This document shows positions 26,218-37,067 of a DNA stretch of 64,000 nt, piece after piece. Position 1 is the first letter of the stretch. Each line of letters starts with the position of its first letter. The notes beneath the pieces are model-generated. The model had not been told where the DNA came from. It made no database searches and saw nothing but the letters and a program-made list of their open reading frames with translations. Source of the stretch: Tetranychus cinnabarinus (Eukaryota; Arthropoda; Arachnida; Trombidiformes; Tetranychidae); the NCBI GenBank assembly GCA_022266195.1, contig WHVY01000001.1, forward strand, positions 1,426,001 through 1,490,000. The letters run 5' to 3'. The translations under genes and the position numbers were made by a program.

Positions 26218-26838
26218 CTTTTGGAATGAAAATAAATAAATAATACAATTTATCATATAATTGATTACAATTTTGTCAGACAATGCGACTGTCGTTCAAT
26301 CGAGTCAAATTACGACCATTTAAAGGCAAGTTTAATGTTAATTAGGTGAAATAATTCTAAAATGGGTTAAATGAATATTGGACAATAAACCAAAGATAAC
26401 ATGCGACAAAGATAGATTAGTGGAATAAGTCTGTAATGAAATTGAAATTGATCCAAAATTCAGTCCAAAAGTCACTGACATTGGACATTAGACTGATATT
26501 GTGAGTCAAATGAGTCGAGATTATGCTCGTGAAGCCTTATCTAAAGAAGGGAATCTAACGGGATAACTAGAATCGATCTAAACGAGATTTAAGGATCGCA
26601 CCAAGTCAATAAAATTTCAGCCACGCGAATTTGTTTGGCTATGTTTGGTTATGTTCAAGCCCTTCTGCAATTGCGCTACGGTAAATACGTCATATTTTGA
26701 TGCGATTCTTGTAATTGTTTCCTTTTCCTGTTATTTAACCTTTATTTTCTTCTTTTCTTGTCACTCTGCTGATTATATCTAATATTTCTGATTTAATTTT
26801 TATTTATATTTTAATATTTAAAATTTTAATATACTAAT

Positions 26839-27628
26839 ATGTTTTTAAATATGTTAAATTTTCTCTCTAATAAAAAGGTGAGTTTTTGTTTCAAAAATTC
26901 TTCTCCATTATAAACAAGTGTTTGTGTTTATTACTATTTATTATAGTTAAGAGCTAAAATTCAGCATAACCAAAAAGAGATCTCAAAGATCAAAAACGAA
27001 TTGGAACAATGCCGGACAGAATTAAATGGAATGGTTGCAACCAATGGTCAAGCCCGTGCTGAAGCTATTTCACGGGAAGATGAAGAAGACATTGTTGATG
27101 AGTTGATTAAACAACGAGACAAAAGAGTCAAGGTAAAAAAATCTTCTGTGAAATAATAATTTCTAAACTAATTTTACAATTATTTTCCTTCCACAGTCCA
27201 GAGCAGAATTATTATTATTAGAAGAAATCTATCGATTAAAGTTATTGGATCTCAAAAAGCAATTGGAAAGGACGAAAACGCCTAAACGACGGCGAGAAAT
27301 TTTTAGCATGCTAAGTATAAAACGAAAAGATAAAACCAACAAAGAATATCAGGAAAAGCTGAATGAATGCAAATTATTGGAAAGTGTTTTACAAAAAGAG
27401 AAAAATAAACTTAAAAAGGATAAAGAATTATATCGCACGGAGAATGTGGAAATAAGCACTGAGAAAGATATTAAACAAGTGAAGTCCCGTACAAAAGGTA
27501 CTAAAGTGAATGCGCATTCCAAGAAAAAAGTTGCAAAAAATGTTGAAGTACAAACAGAAGCTAACAATATTGAATCTGGAATTCAATGGAATATTTTTCG
27601 ACTTTACTGTGCCATTGGATTCACCTAA
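26839..27628 (+). CDS. C1: intact coiled-coil protein, short form, 218 aa
   Basis: Three exons: 26839-26877, 26947-27132 and 27197-27628 (657 nt), all GT-AG. Exon 1 encodes a hydrophobic leader starting MFLNMLNFLSNKK. Exon 2 is a charged helical segment (NQKEISKIKNELEQC; then EDEEDIVDELIKQRDKRVK). Exon 3 continues as heptad-like coiled coil (LLLLEEIYRLKLLDLKKQLE) into a Lys-rich region and a KNVEVQTEANN motif. It ends in a hydrophobic tail (WNIFRLYCAIGFT). Exon 2 and 3 lengths match C3 exactly. The stop lies only about 15 bp before the start position of the next M copy. The family is not recognised; a membrane-tethered coiled-coil protein is the most that can be said. Confidence 0.65.
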
Positions 27629-27642
27629 CAACAAGTGATAAC

Positions 27643-28129
27643 ATTGACTTCTGGTAATTTTCAAAGCTTGGGTAAGAGTAAAGCTTAAACGCGTTCATTT
27701 AAGAGTTACTTTCAATGTAAATTGTTCATTTCACCCTCGTTTTCACAGGACATTGTCTTTTTGTTTTCATCTGTTTGTGGTCAAGTTTTACTAATTGTCG
27801 TGTTAATGCTGATGGAGTTAAACCAGCCGCTACCAATTTAACGGCCAGCAATGTACCTTATCCTTGTTATAATTATGATCGTGATCCTCGTCAATGGTTC
27901 AGTTCTGGTATTGGGTAACACCTGCGGTGGATTCAATTTGGCTCCACCAGCAACCACAACTACAATCAATGGACGGAAGAGACGAGAAGCCAGTGTCATA
28001 GAAGCCTTGTTGCCTCAACTTAATTCAATTTCAAATGAAAAGCTTGTTGAAATTTTTAAAAAGTTAACCGCTCAGCCTGATAAAATGAACTACTTAATGA
28101 GGTTCTTTAAGAACAAGCAAACTCAATGA
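27643..28129 (+). pseudogene. M2: broken copy of the M gene
   Basis: Very similar to M1 over the leader, intron and C-terminal half. The start is changed (ATG ATT to TTG ACT), and a deletion removes the whole membrane segment and shifts frame, giving a stop at 27915-27917. The 3' part (from about 27930) is still open in a second frame. It also keeps the M1-type 3' flank. Confidence 0.85.
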
Positions 28130-28839
28130 TCATCTTTTATGTTTTGAATTAGTCAGCATTCCATATAATCAACACTCTAAAGGTTCAATGGATTGGAAAT
28201 TATCTGACTCTATTTGGACCGTTTATATTTTTGTGAAAAAAACTTTAAAATCGAGCTTCAAAATGACAAATGTTAGTTGAGATAATTTTTGTTTAAACAG
28301 TCATCTCTATAAACTTTTGGAATGCAAATAAATAAATAAACAATACAATTTATCATATGGTTTTTTTCAATTCTGTCAAGCAATTTCGACTGTCGTTCAA
28401 TTCAGTCAAATTACGATCACTTTAAGGCAAGTTTAATGTTTAGTTGGAGATAATTCTAAAATGGACTAAATTAATATTGGACAATAAAACAAAGATAACA
28501 TGCAACAAGATGGAGGTTAGTGGAAAGAGTATTTAATGCAATTGAAATTGATTCAAAATTCAGCCCAAGAAGCACTGATATTAGACTTTTGACTGACATT
28601 GGGAGTCTAATGAGTCGAGATTATGCTCATAAAGCCTTATCTAAAAAAGGGAATCTAACGGGATAACTAGAACCGATCTAAACGAGATTTAAGGATTGCA
28701 CCAAGTCGATAGCATTGCAGCAATACGATTTCAGTACATTTCCAATAAAACGGTAAGTTTTTGTTAATAATTTTTTAATAATTTTACTTCATTGCAACGA
28801 CTTATTTGTGTTTACAATTGTGTATTATTATTTATTAGT

Positions 28840-30410
28840 AAGAGCCAAAATTCACGATAACCAAAAAGAGATTTCAAAGATCAAAAGCGAATATAAACAA
28901 TGCCGGACAGAATTTAATGGAATAGTTAAAACAATTGGTCGAGCCCATGCTGAAGCTATTCTGGACAAAGATGAAGATATTTTGGTTGTTGCTACAATGT
29001 GAAAAGACACAATTGTTATATGCATTCACAAATTGACACGAATGGGCAAAAACGAATGTAAATTAAATTTTTTCAAATTTAGAATCTGTAGGACATGAAG
29101 ACTAAATCCATTTGTGCGATTCAAAATTTTGTCTGATGAACAGTTTTCGAGTGAATTGAATTGGCAGTTTGAACTTCGATCGTCTCATGTTCAGCTATGG
29201 AAGCAGATTTTCTCATGAAACTCATTTAAATGTGGTACTTATGATGGCCAACAGAAAACGGTCTTATTATGAGAAATAACATTTTCTTTTGCTGTAAAAC
29301 AGTACATATTCGATTTTTAGTTCGATCGTCTTCTGTTACAGTAAGAGTTAGCGGGCTGAAACTTACTGTATTATTAGCCCATAAAAATTGTTGCTCCACA
29401 TAGTTGATTGAATAATTTTAACAATTTATCAACAGTTCTCTTGATTTTGGACATTGACCAAATACTTCGAGTCTCAATCAAAGAGTATATTAATCTTTGG
29501 TCTCAATATTTCGGGAGTGATATCATCTACAATCATCATTATTTGACCAAACAGTAGATTTCATTATGGGCTAAAACATTATATGACTAACGAGGGAACC
29601 TCGCGAATTGTTAAATCGATATCGAGATTTTATTTGTAAATATCGGTACATTCGACCTTCGATTAGACCAATTTAATAGAATTAGCTGCCACCTTTTCAA
29701 TTTCGGCATTTTATTAACTTTTTTTCGAAAAAAGCGTAATCACCAAATAAAATCTGAGTTGATTCATTTATATTGAAGATCATTCTAAAACATAAGATTT
29801 GTGTTTCAATACCCATTTACCTTTATGAATCAATTAAACAACAAGACAAAAGAGTCAAGGTAAATAAATCTTCTGTGAAACAATAATTTCTGAACAAATT
29901 TAACAATTATTGTCCTTCCACAGCCCAAAGCAGAATTATTATTATTAGAAGAAATCCATCGTTTAAAGTTATTGGATCTCAAAAGGAAATTGAAAGAATC
30001 AGCTCGCACGAAGAATCTTGAGCCAAGTACTGAAGATTTGGACCAGATGAAGTTCCGTACAAAAGGTACTAAAATGAATGCTCATACCAAGAAGAAAGGT
30101 ACAAAAAATGTTGAAGTGCAAACTGAAGCTAACCATATTGAATCTGCTCAAGCCAAGACTCGGAGTGATCAACCTTATAAACTATCGAAACCAAAACTCA
30201 ATCGACCAGCTTCATCACCAAACGTGCCTACACCTTTCAAACAAGTGAATATGAGACTTGAAAATTTGCGCACTTTAAGTGTGGCGGAGTTTTAACAGAC
30301 GCATCTTCCTCATCACCTTTATCTTTATCTCAACAATCTTTTCCATCTCTTTCGTTTTCAAAATGTTCAACACCAAATTCATCCAATCGAACCTTTACCC
30401 AGCATAATCA
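28840..30410 (+). pseudogene. C2: C copy interrupted by a foldback insertion
   Basis: The 5' part of exon 2 matches C1 and C3 to about 28980. It is then replaced by about 845 bp of foldback repeat, and exon 2 resumes at about 29827 (CAATTAAACAACAAGAC). Exon 3 follows from 29923 (acceptor CCACAG) and stays open to 30294. It follows the long-form sequence of C4 but is cut short after NLRTLSVAEF. At 30300-30410 it picks up further C4-like Ser-rich sequence, so about 280 codons of long-form tail are deleted. The exon 2 acceptor is also out of phase. Confidence 0.8.
28981..29826 (+). repeat. Foldback-type repeat R, copy 1, inside C exon 2
   Basis: Shares long stretches with R copies at about 30.4, 38.9, 40.2 and 53.3 kb, for example GGAAGCAGATTTTCTCATGA and TTATTATGAGAAATAACATT. 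Most of its right arm is missing. No coding capacity is seen. Confidence 0.7.
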
Positions 30411-31360
30411 TGCATGCACAAATGGGAAAAACGAGGGTAAATTAATTTCTCTCAAATTTAAAATCTGTAGGGAGATGAACACTAAATCCATTTGTGCGAT
30501 TTAAAATTTTGTCGGATGAACAATTTTCGAGAAAATCGAGTTGAAAGTTTAAAGTTCGATCGCCTCATGTTCAGCTATAGAAGAAGATTTTCTCATTTAA
30601 CTCATTTTAATGATGTTTATTTTGATGATAAACTAGAAAACGCTCTTGAAATTTGCAGTTTTCTTTTGCTGTAAAACAGATCAAGTTCAATTTTTAGTTA
30701 AATCGATCGTTTTCTGTGACCATGAGTTTTAGCAATCTGAAACTTATTATTAGTCCATTAAAATTGTTGGATCACATTGTGGATTTAATACTTTTTTCAA
30801 TTCATCAACAGCTCTCTTGTTTTCTGCCATTAATCTAAAAACTTTGAATCTCGATATTTCGAGAATGGCGACACCTAAAACCACCATTCTTTGACCAAAC
30901 ATTAGATTTTATTATGTCATATAATGCTATAACATTTGTATGGTCTTGAATGTTTTAATATATCAATATATTATAGCCAATAATGAAATCTAATTATTGG
31001 TTGAAGAATGATGATTCTAGATGATATCGTTCCGGAATATTGAGGCTCAAAGTTTTTGGACCAATGGCCAAATTCAAGAAAACTGTCGTTTTCATCAAGT
31101 TTTCAAGTTTCAAGTTTTCACCAATTCATGCATACCAAAACCTATTGACGACGAATAAAAAGTTTCAGCTCTCAAACCGAAAGTGGTCAGTGTTAATCGA
31201 AAATCAATTTGATCTGATATACAGAAAAAGAAATTTTTCCTTGTAATAAGTTCATTTTCGGGTCGCTCATCAAAATTTACATCAGGCATATGAATGTTTG
31301 CCTCAGATTTTCTCGAGATCGTTTTAATAAGTTCTTCATAGCATCAATTTCGTAACATTT
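30411..31360 (+). repeat. Foldback-type repeat R, copy 2, with long inverted arms
   Basis: Left arm about 30440-30930; right arm about 30990-31350 in inverted orientation. For example, CTCGATATTTCGAGAATGG and GACCAAACATTAGATTTTAT on the left face their diverged complements on the right. The centre, about 30930-30990, is AT-rich. Arms are clearly diverged, so the insertion is old. No transposase frame was seen. Confidence 0.7.
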
Positions 31361-32674
31361 ATTTACCTGATTTTGGCAATTATGATGTGTGTTGATAAAT
31401 ATGATTCATTTTCATCATTTTCACATTTATCTTCATCTTATCAACATATTTGGTTGATATTTCTTACGTGTTCCTTGTTCAAAGATAACCCGATTTTTCT
31501 CCAAACCAATTTATATTCATTATTTATATTTAACACTCCTATCCTTTGGCCAGCATGGGTTGTAAACATGTAACAAACATCAAATAATCGAATAAAATTT
31601 CAACTCTCAGAAGAAAACCTTCAAATGTCATTTAGAGGTCAAATTGTTTAGTGACCCTGAATGACCTTGCGCTTTCGAATTTATGGTTTGTCAACCTGCG
31701 AAAGTTCGTAATTTGACGTCTGTAGCATCAACCGTTGGTGAGTTATGAACACAAACAGGTAGAAAAGTAAAAACGTCAATATAAAAAAGAATAAATGACT
31801 TGAAATCTGATAGTGAATGTTATTTTAGATGATTTTGTGAGCTTTTTGATTAGATAATTGCAGAAATGAAAAAGAAAGCAATTTAAAAAATCAAATCATT
31901 ATAGGAATAGTTGATCTAATTTGGTGACTCACTCACTGCACAAATGCAACAAACGAAAATTTTTGCATTGAAGGGGTTATCGCCTAAATACCATCACTAC
32001 CAAAGAGTTATGCTCTTTGATCATTACTAACTAAATGCATATGTTTTATCTAAGTTTATTATATAACAACCCCTGCAATTAGTCACCTTTTGCAATCAAA
32101 TAGATAACGGTGAAGGCTGCATTAACCTTCGCATCTAAAAATTTAATTTTCACAGATTTTTTATTTTTGTATTCAATTTTTGTAATTATTTCCTTTTCCT
32201 TTTATTTAACCTTAATTCTTCTTTTCTTAGCATTTTCTGTTAATATTAAAATATTGCTAATAATTAAAGTTTTAATTTTCACAGATTTTTTATTATTTTG
32301 ATGTTTAATTTGCTATTTAAATTCCAATTATATGAAAATGTTTGCAAACCTATTTTTAAATTTTTTATCTGATAAAAAGGTTAGTATTTATTTAAAATTT
32401 TTTTGTTCAATATAAAAGAGTTTTTGTTTTTTTCTTATTTTTCTTATAACCTTCAAATCTAAAAATTTAATTTTCACAGATTGTTTATTATTTTGATGTT
32501 TTATTTTGCTATTAAAATTTTAATTATATTAAATTGTTTTTAAGTATATTTTTCAATTTCTGTTTTATTTTCTTATTTGATAATGTTTCTATTTTTCATT
32601 TTAGTTACTGCGATTGTTGTTACTAATGTATTTTGACAGTTTTCTCATAATTCCCGGTAAGTAAAGATCTCACC
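31361..32674 (+). other. Cassette-derived and repeat DNA, no gene seen
   Basis: Contains a diverged half-copy of the 33.3-33.8 kb foldback (about 31615-31765) and a small MITE-like block (31923-32087). It also holds two tandem AT-rich stretches (about 32110-32400 and 32450-32610) resembling the promoter/exon 1 region of C genes; the later one keeps a possible exon 1 relic. No complete exon is present. Confidence 0.5.
31923..32087. mobile_element. Small MITE-like element, copy 1
   Basis: 165 bp bounded by GGTGACT and AGTCACC, a 7-bp terminal inverted repeat. A near-identical copy lies at 35873-36037. Flanking sequence is also shared between the copies, so they probably spread by cassette duplication, and no target duplication can be proved. 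Confidence 0.4.
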
Positions 32675-33253
32675 AGGGAAGTAATTCAGGTGTCTCAGCG
32701 ATTTCCGGTCGAGACTATGTTCATTCGATAGAGCATAAAAAACTAGCGATAGGGTTTGTCGGCTTTAGATAGAAAACTTTCGGGTCACGAGAAAATTGAG
32801 GTCAAAACCCGTTTTGTTGCAAAAAATGCAAAGTTTCCACAAATTTTTTTCGAGCTTTGATTCATTTTCGAGGGTTTTCAGACCTGAAAAAATCATTGGA
32901 AATATTTAAAACGCTATAAAATGTCTGCATTTACAAATTTATTTGATTTTTCTGATTTTAATTGGAATCATCATCAATTTACTCTTGTTTTGAGTTTCCT
33001 CGTGATTCGCAGACATTTTATAGCGTTTTAAATATTTCCAATGATTTTTTCAGGTCTGAAAACCTTCGAAAATGAATCAAAGTTCGAAAAAAATTTGGGC
33101 ATTTTTTGCAACAAAACGGGTTTTGACCTCAATTTTCTCGTGACCCGAAAGTTTTCTATCTAAAGCCGACAAACCCTATCGCTAGTTTTTTATGCTCTAT
33201 CGAATGAACATAGTCTCGATCGGAAATCGCTGAGACACCTGAATTACTTCCCT
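32675..33253. repeat. Near-perfect 579-bp palindrome (foldback element)
   Basis: Left arm 32675-32928 begins AGGGAAGTAATTCAGGTGTC. Right arm 33009-33253 is its reverse complement with only a few substitutions and a short indel, leaving an 80-bp spacer. If transcribed it would fold into a hairpin of about 245 bp. No open frame of note. Confidence 0.93.
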
Positions 33254-33279
33254 TGTCAGTTGTACTGGGCTTTTCCAGC

Positions 33280-33800
33280 CTTTACACCTGTTTTCAGTCA
33301 TGACTCATGAACCGATGCTACCGACTTCAGATTTGAACCATAAGCTTTTGTGGATTGAAGAATCATACTTTCGAAAGCAAGCCCATTCAAGGTCACTCCG
33401 TTATTTGACCCTTCAATGACATTTGCATGTCTTTTCCTGAAAGTGCAAACTTTTCAGATTGGTTGGTAGTTGTTACATGTTCATAACTCATACCGTTGCA
33501 AAGATAGCCGAATTTTGCAAAAAAATTGATTAACTGATCGGTATGGAAACGGTCATATCTTTTTGCCATAATTAGTTATGAACATTTAACAACTACCAAC
33601 CAATCTGAAAAGTTTGCACTTTCAGAAAATGGAAACGGCATGTAAATGTTATTTAGAGGTCGAATAACGAAGTGAACTTGAATGGCATTGAGCTATGATT
33701 GAGCTTCGAAAGTATGATTCGGTCCGCCATGCTTATGATTCAAATCTGGGTTCGGAAGCATCAACCCTTCATGAGTTATGACTGCAAGCAGCGTACAGGA
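33280..33800. repeat. Second foldback element, more diverged
   Basis: Arms about 33280-33510 and 33550-33800 face each other. GATTGGTTGGTAGTTGTTA on the left pairs with TAACAACTACCAACCAATC on the right, and TGAAAGTGCAAACTTTTCAG with CTGAAAAGTTTGCACTTTCA. The outer parts are less well matched. A related half-copy lies near 31615-31765. Confidence 0.85.
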
Positions 33801-34084
33801 TAAAAAAGCCTAGTATGATTTTTAGCATTATTTTTCAGTTTTCTGATTTCTTTCAGTTTTGTTTTTTCTATTAATCTTTTTGCTATTTTGCTCTTTTTTC
33901 ATTTCTCATATTATTTCTTATTTTAGTAAGATGATCCTGACCAAGTTGAAAAAACATTGCGAGGAATAGTTTTAATGTCCTTACAGAGTGAAAATTTGAA
34001 AGAAATTCATTTATTATTGCCTCCATTTTTGAATTTGTGCATGTATGTGACAGTTGTGTCTTTTTATTAAAGACTGTCATTGTT

Positions 34085-34371
34085 GGTTAGTTCATTAAAC
34101 AACGAGACAAAAGAGTCAAGGTATAAATGAATAAATCGGTTAATCAAGTTATAAGATCTCAAAAATGAATATGAAGAATCTGGCTCCACCAGCAACCACA
34201 ACTACAATCAATGGACGGAAGAGACGAGAAGCCAGTGTTATTGAAGCCTTGTTGCCTCAACTTGATTCAATTTCAAATGAAAAGCTTATTGAAATTTTTA
34301 AAAAGTTAACCGCTCAGCCTGAACAAATGAACTACTTGATGAGGTTCTTTAAGAACAAGGAAACTCAATGA
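34085..34371 (+). pseudogene. M3: truncated M copy fused behind a C exon 2 fragment
   Basis: A fragment of C exon 2 end (CATTAAACAACGAGACAAAAGAGTCAAGG, about 34090-34122) runs into short unrelated sequence and then the M C-terminal half (LAPPATTTTINGRKRREAS to the stop at 34371). Signal peptide, ectodomain and membrane segment are absent. A 68-codon frame with an ATG at 34165 is open. It could encode only the tail; expression is unknown. Confidence 0.8.
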
Positions 34372-34699
34372 TCATCTTTGATGTTTGTTTCAACTAAAAT
34401 ATTATAAATGTTAGTTGAGATAATTTTTGTTTAAAAAAGTCATCTCAATAAACTTTTGGAATTAAAGTCGGTAATTCAATTGAAATTGATTCAAAACTCA
34501 GTCCATGAATCACTGGTATTGGACATTTGACTGATATTGTGAGCTAAATAAGTCGAGATTATGCTCGTGAAGCCTTATCTAATAAGGGAATCCAACTGAT
34601 TACCTAGAATTGGTCTACACGAGATTCCACAAAGTCGGTAGCGTTTCTGCTAAACGGAGATTGGTTTGCTACATGTAGCATTCACTAGCAGTTCTGCAA

Positions 34700-35385
34700 T
34701 GGCGCTACCCGGTGAATATTTCATATGATGCGATTCTTGTAATTATTTTATTTTCCTGTTATTTAACCTTTCTTGCCACTCTGCTGAATATAATATTTAA
34801 ATTTTATCCTAATATGCTTTTAAGTATGTTTTTAAATATATTTTCTAACAAAAAAGTTATTTTTTGTTTCAAAAATTTTCTTCAATACAAACAAGTGTTA
34901 GATCAAAAGTGAACTGGAACAATGCCGGGCAGAAATATTAGAAATAGTTAAGGCCATTGGTCGAGCTAATGCTGAAGCTATTTCACGGGAAGATGAAGAA
35001 GACATTGTTGATGAGTTGATTAAGCAACAAGACGAAAGAGTCAAGGTAAATAAATTTTCTGTGAAACAATAATTTCTGAACTAATTCAACAATTATTGTC
35101 CTTCCACAGTTCAGAGCAGAATTATTAGCATTAGAAGAAATCCATCGTTTAAAGTTATTGGATCTCAAAAGGAAATTGGAAGAATCAGCTCGCACGAAGA
35201 ATCTTGAGCCAAGTACTGAAGATTTGGACCAGATGAAGTTCCGTACAAAAGGTACTAAAATGAATGCTCATACCAAGAAGAAAGGTACAAAAAATGTTGA
35301 AGTGCAAACTGAAGCTAGCAATATTGAATCTGCTCAAGCCAAGACTCGGAGTGATCAACCTTATAAACTATCGAAACCTAGATAA
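34700..35385 (+). pseudogene. C copy with lost exon 1 donor and truncated exon 3
   Basis: An exon 1-like region at about 34790-34855 has AAAAAGTTATT where the donor should be. The intron 1 acceptor and start of exon 2 are deleted (sequence jumps to GATCAAAAGTGAACTGG at about 34902). Exon 2 ends at 35046 with a good donor, and exon 3 (35110-35385) is open but stops after LSKPR. Its sequence is close to that of C2. Confidence 0.75.
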
Positions 35386-35441
35386 ATCTTCTGTAAAACA
35401 ATAATTTCTGAACAAATTTAACAATTATTTTCCATCTGCAG

Positions 35442-35860
35442 TCCAGAGCAGAATTAGTATTATTGGAAGCAATCCATCGGTTAAAGTTATTGGATCTCAA
35501 AAAGCAATTGGAAAAGGAGAAAATTTTACTTAGGCGAAGACGAAAAAATTTTCGCATGGGAAGTTCAAAACCAAAAGTTAAAATCAACAAAAAATATCAA
35601 GAAAAGCTGAATGAATAGAAATTATTGCAGTGTTTTACAAAAAGAAAAAATCAACGCAAAAAATATTAAGATATTACATGTATTATTATAATAATAGATA
35701 TTAATAATAACTCGCACGAAGAATCTTGAACCAACTACTAATAAAGATTTGAACCAGATGAAGCTCTGAACGAAAGGTACTAAAATTAATGCTCATACAA
35801 AAGACAGGTCAAAAAATGTTGAACTGTGAACTAAACAATATTGAATCTCAGATCAAAATA
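35442..35860 (+). pseudogene. C exon 3 fragments, frameshifted
   Basis: A second exon 3 copy follows directly behind the previous one. It keeps an acceptor (CTGCAG at about 35441) and the EIHRLKLLDLKKQLEKE-like start, then breaks down with an in-frame TAG near 35618, an ATTATTA-rich insert and point changes. Degenerate matches to the TKGTK and EVQTEAN region run to about 35850. Confidence 0.7.
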
Positions 35861-35872
35861 GTGATCTAATTT

Positions 35873-36037
35873 GGTGACTCACTCACTGCACAAATCCAAC
35901 AAACGAAAATTTTTGCATTGAAGGGGTTATCGCCTAAATACCATCACTACCAAAGAGTTATACTCTTTGATCATTACTAACTAAATTTATATGTTTTATC
36001 TAGGTTTATTATATAACAACCCCTGCAATTAGTCACC
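35873..36037. mobile_element. Small MITE-like element, copy 2
   Basis: Near-identical to 31923-32087, with the same GGTGACT/AGTCACC ends. It lies about 200 bp upstream of C3 exon 1, and so in the likely 5' region of that gene. Confidence 0.4.
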
Positions 36038-36241
36038 TTTTGCAATCAAATAGATCACGATTAACCTTCAAATCTAAAAATTTAATTTTCACAGATTATT
36101 TATTTTTGTATTCAATTTTTGTAATTATTTCCTTTTATTTAACCTTAATTCTTCTTTTCTTTGCATTTTCCTGTTAATATTATAATATTGCTAATATTTA
36201 AAATTTTAATTGTTAAATTTTAATTTAATTAGTTATTTAAT

Positions 36242-37029
36242 ATGCTTTTAAATATGTTTTTAAATTTCTTTTCCTCTAAAAAGGCAAGTTTATGTTTAAA
36301 ATTTTTTCTTTATTCTAAAAAAGTGTTTGTGTTTATTATATTTATTAGGTAAGAAGTAAAATTCACTCTAACCAAAAGGAGATCTCAAAGATCAAAAGTG
36401 AATTGGAACAATGCCAAACAGAATTCAATAGAATAGTTAAAACCATTGGTCGAGCTCATGCTGAAGCTATTCTACGCCAAGATGAAGAAGACATTGTTGA
36501 TGAGCTGATTAAACAACGGGACAGAAGAGTCAAGGTAAATAAAGCGTCAGTGAAATAATGATTTTTAGCTAATTTAACAATTATTTTCCCTCCACAGTTC
36601 AGAGCAGAATTAGTATTATTAGAAGAAATCCACCGATTAAAGCTATTGGATCTCAAAAAGCAATTGGTAAAGGAGAAATCGCTTAAACGACGACGAGAAA
36701 TTTTTAGCATGCTAAGTATAAAACCAAAAGATAAAACCAACAAAGAATATCAGGAAAAGCTGAATGAATGGAAATTATTGGAAAGTGTTTTACAAAAGGA
36801 GGCAAATAAACTTAAAAAGGGTGCAGAATTATATTGCACGGAGAATCTGGAACCAAGCACTGATAAATATATGAAACAGGCGAAGGCCCGTACAAAAGGT
36901 ACTAAAGTGAATACTCGTACCAAGAAAAAAGGTGCAAAAAATGTTGAAGTGCAAACTGAAGCTAACCATGTTGAATCTGAAATTGCATGGAATATTTTTC
37001 GACTTTACTGTGCCATTGGATTCACCTAA
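36242..37029 (+). CDS. C3: intact coiled-coil protein, short form, 219 aa
   Basis: Exons 36242-36283, 36349-36534 and 36598-37029 (660 nt). Exon 1 encodes the hydrophobic leader MLLNMFLNFFSSKK. The first intron has a GC donor (AAG|GCAAGT) with a normal TTATTAG acceptor; the second is GT-AG. Exons 2 and 3 have exactly the same lengths as in C1, and the protein keeps the KNVEVQTEANH motif and the WNIFRLYCAIGFT tail. The charged central region differs from C1 by scattered substitutions. Of the three open C copies it has the most similar partner (C1), as expected for a recent duplicate. Function unknown. Confidence 0.65.
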
Positions 37030-37067
37030 TAATAATAATCATAAGTGATAAAAATGGATAAAAATTT

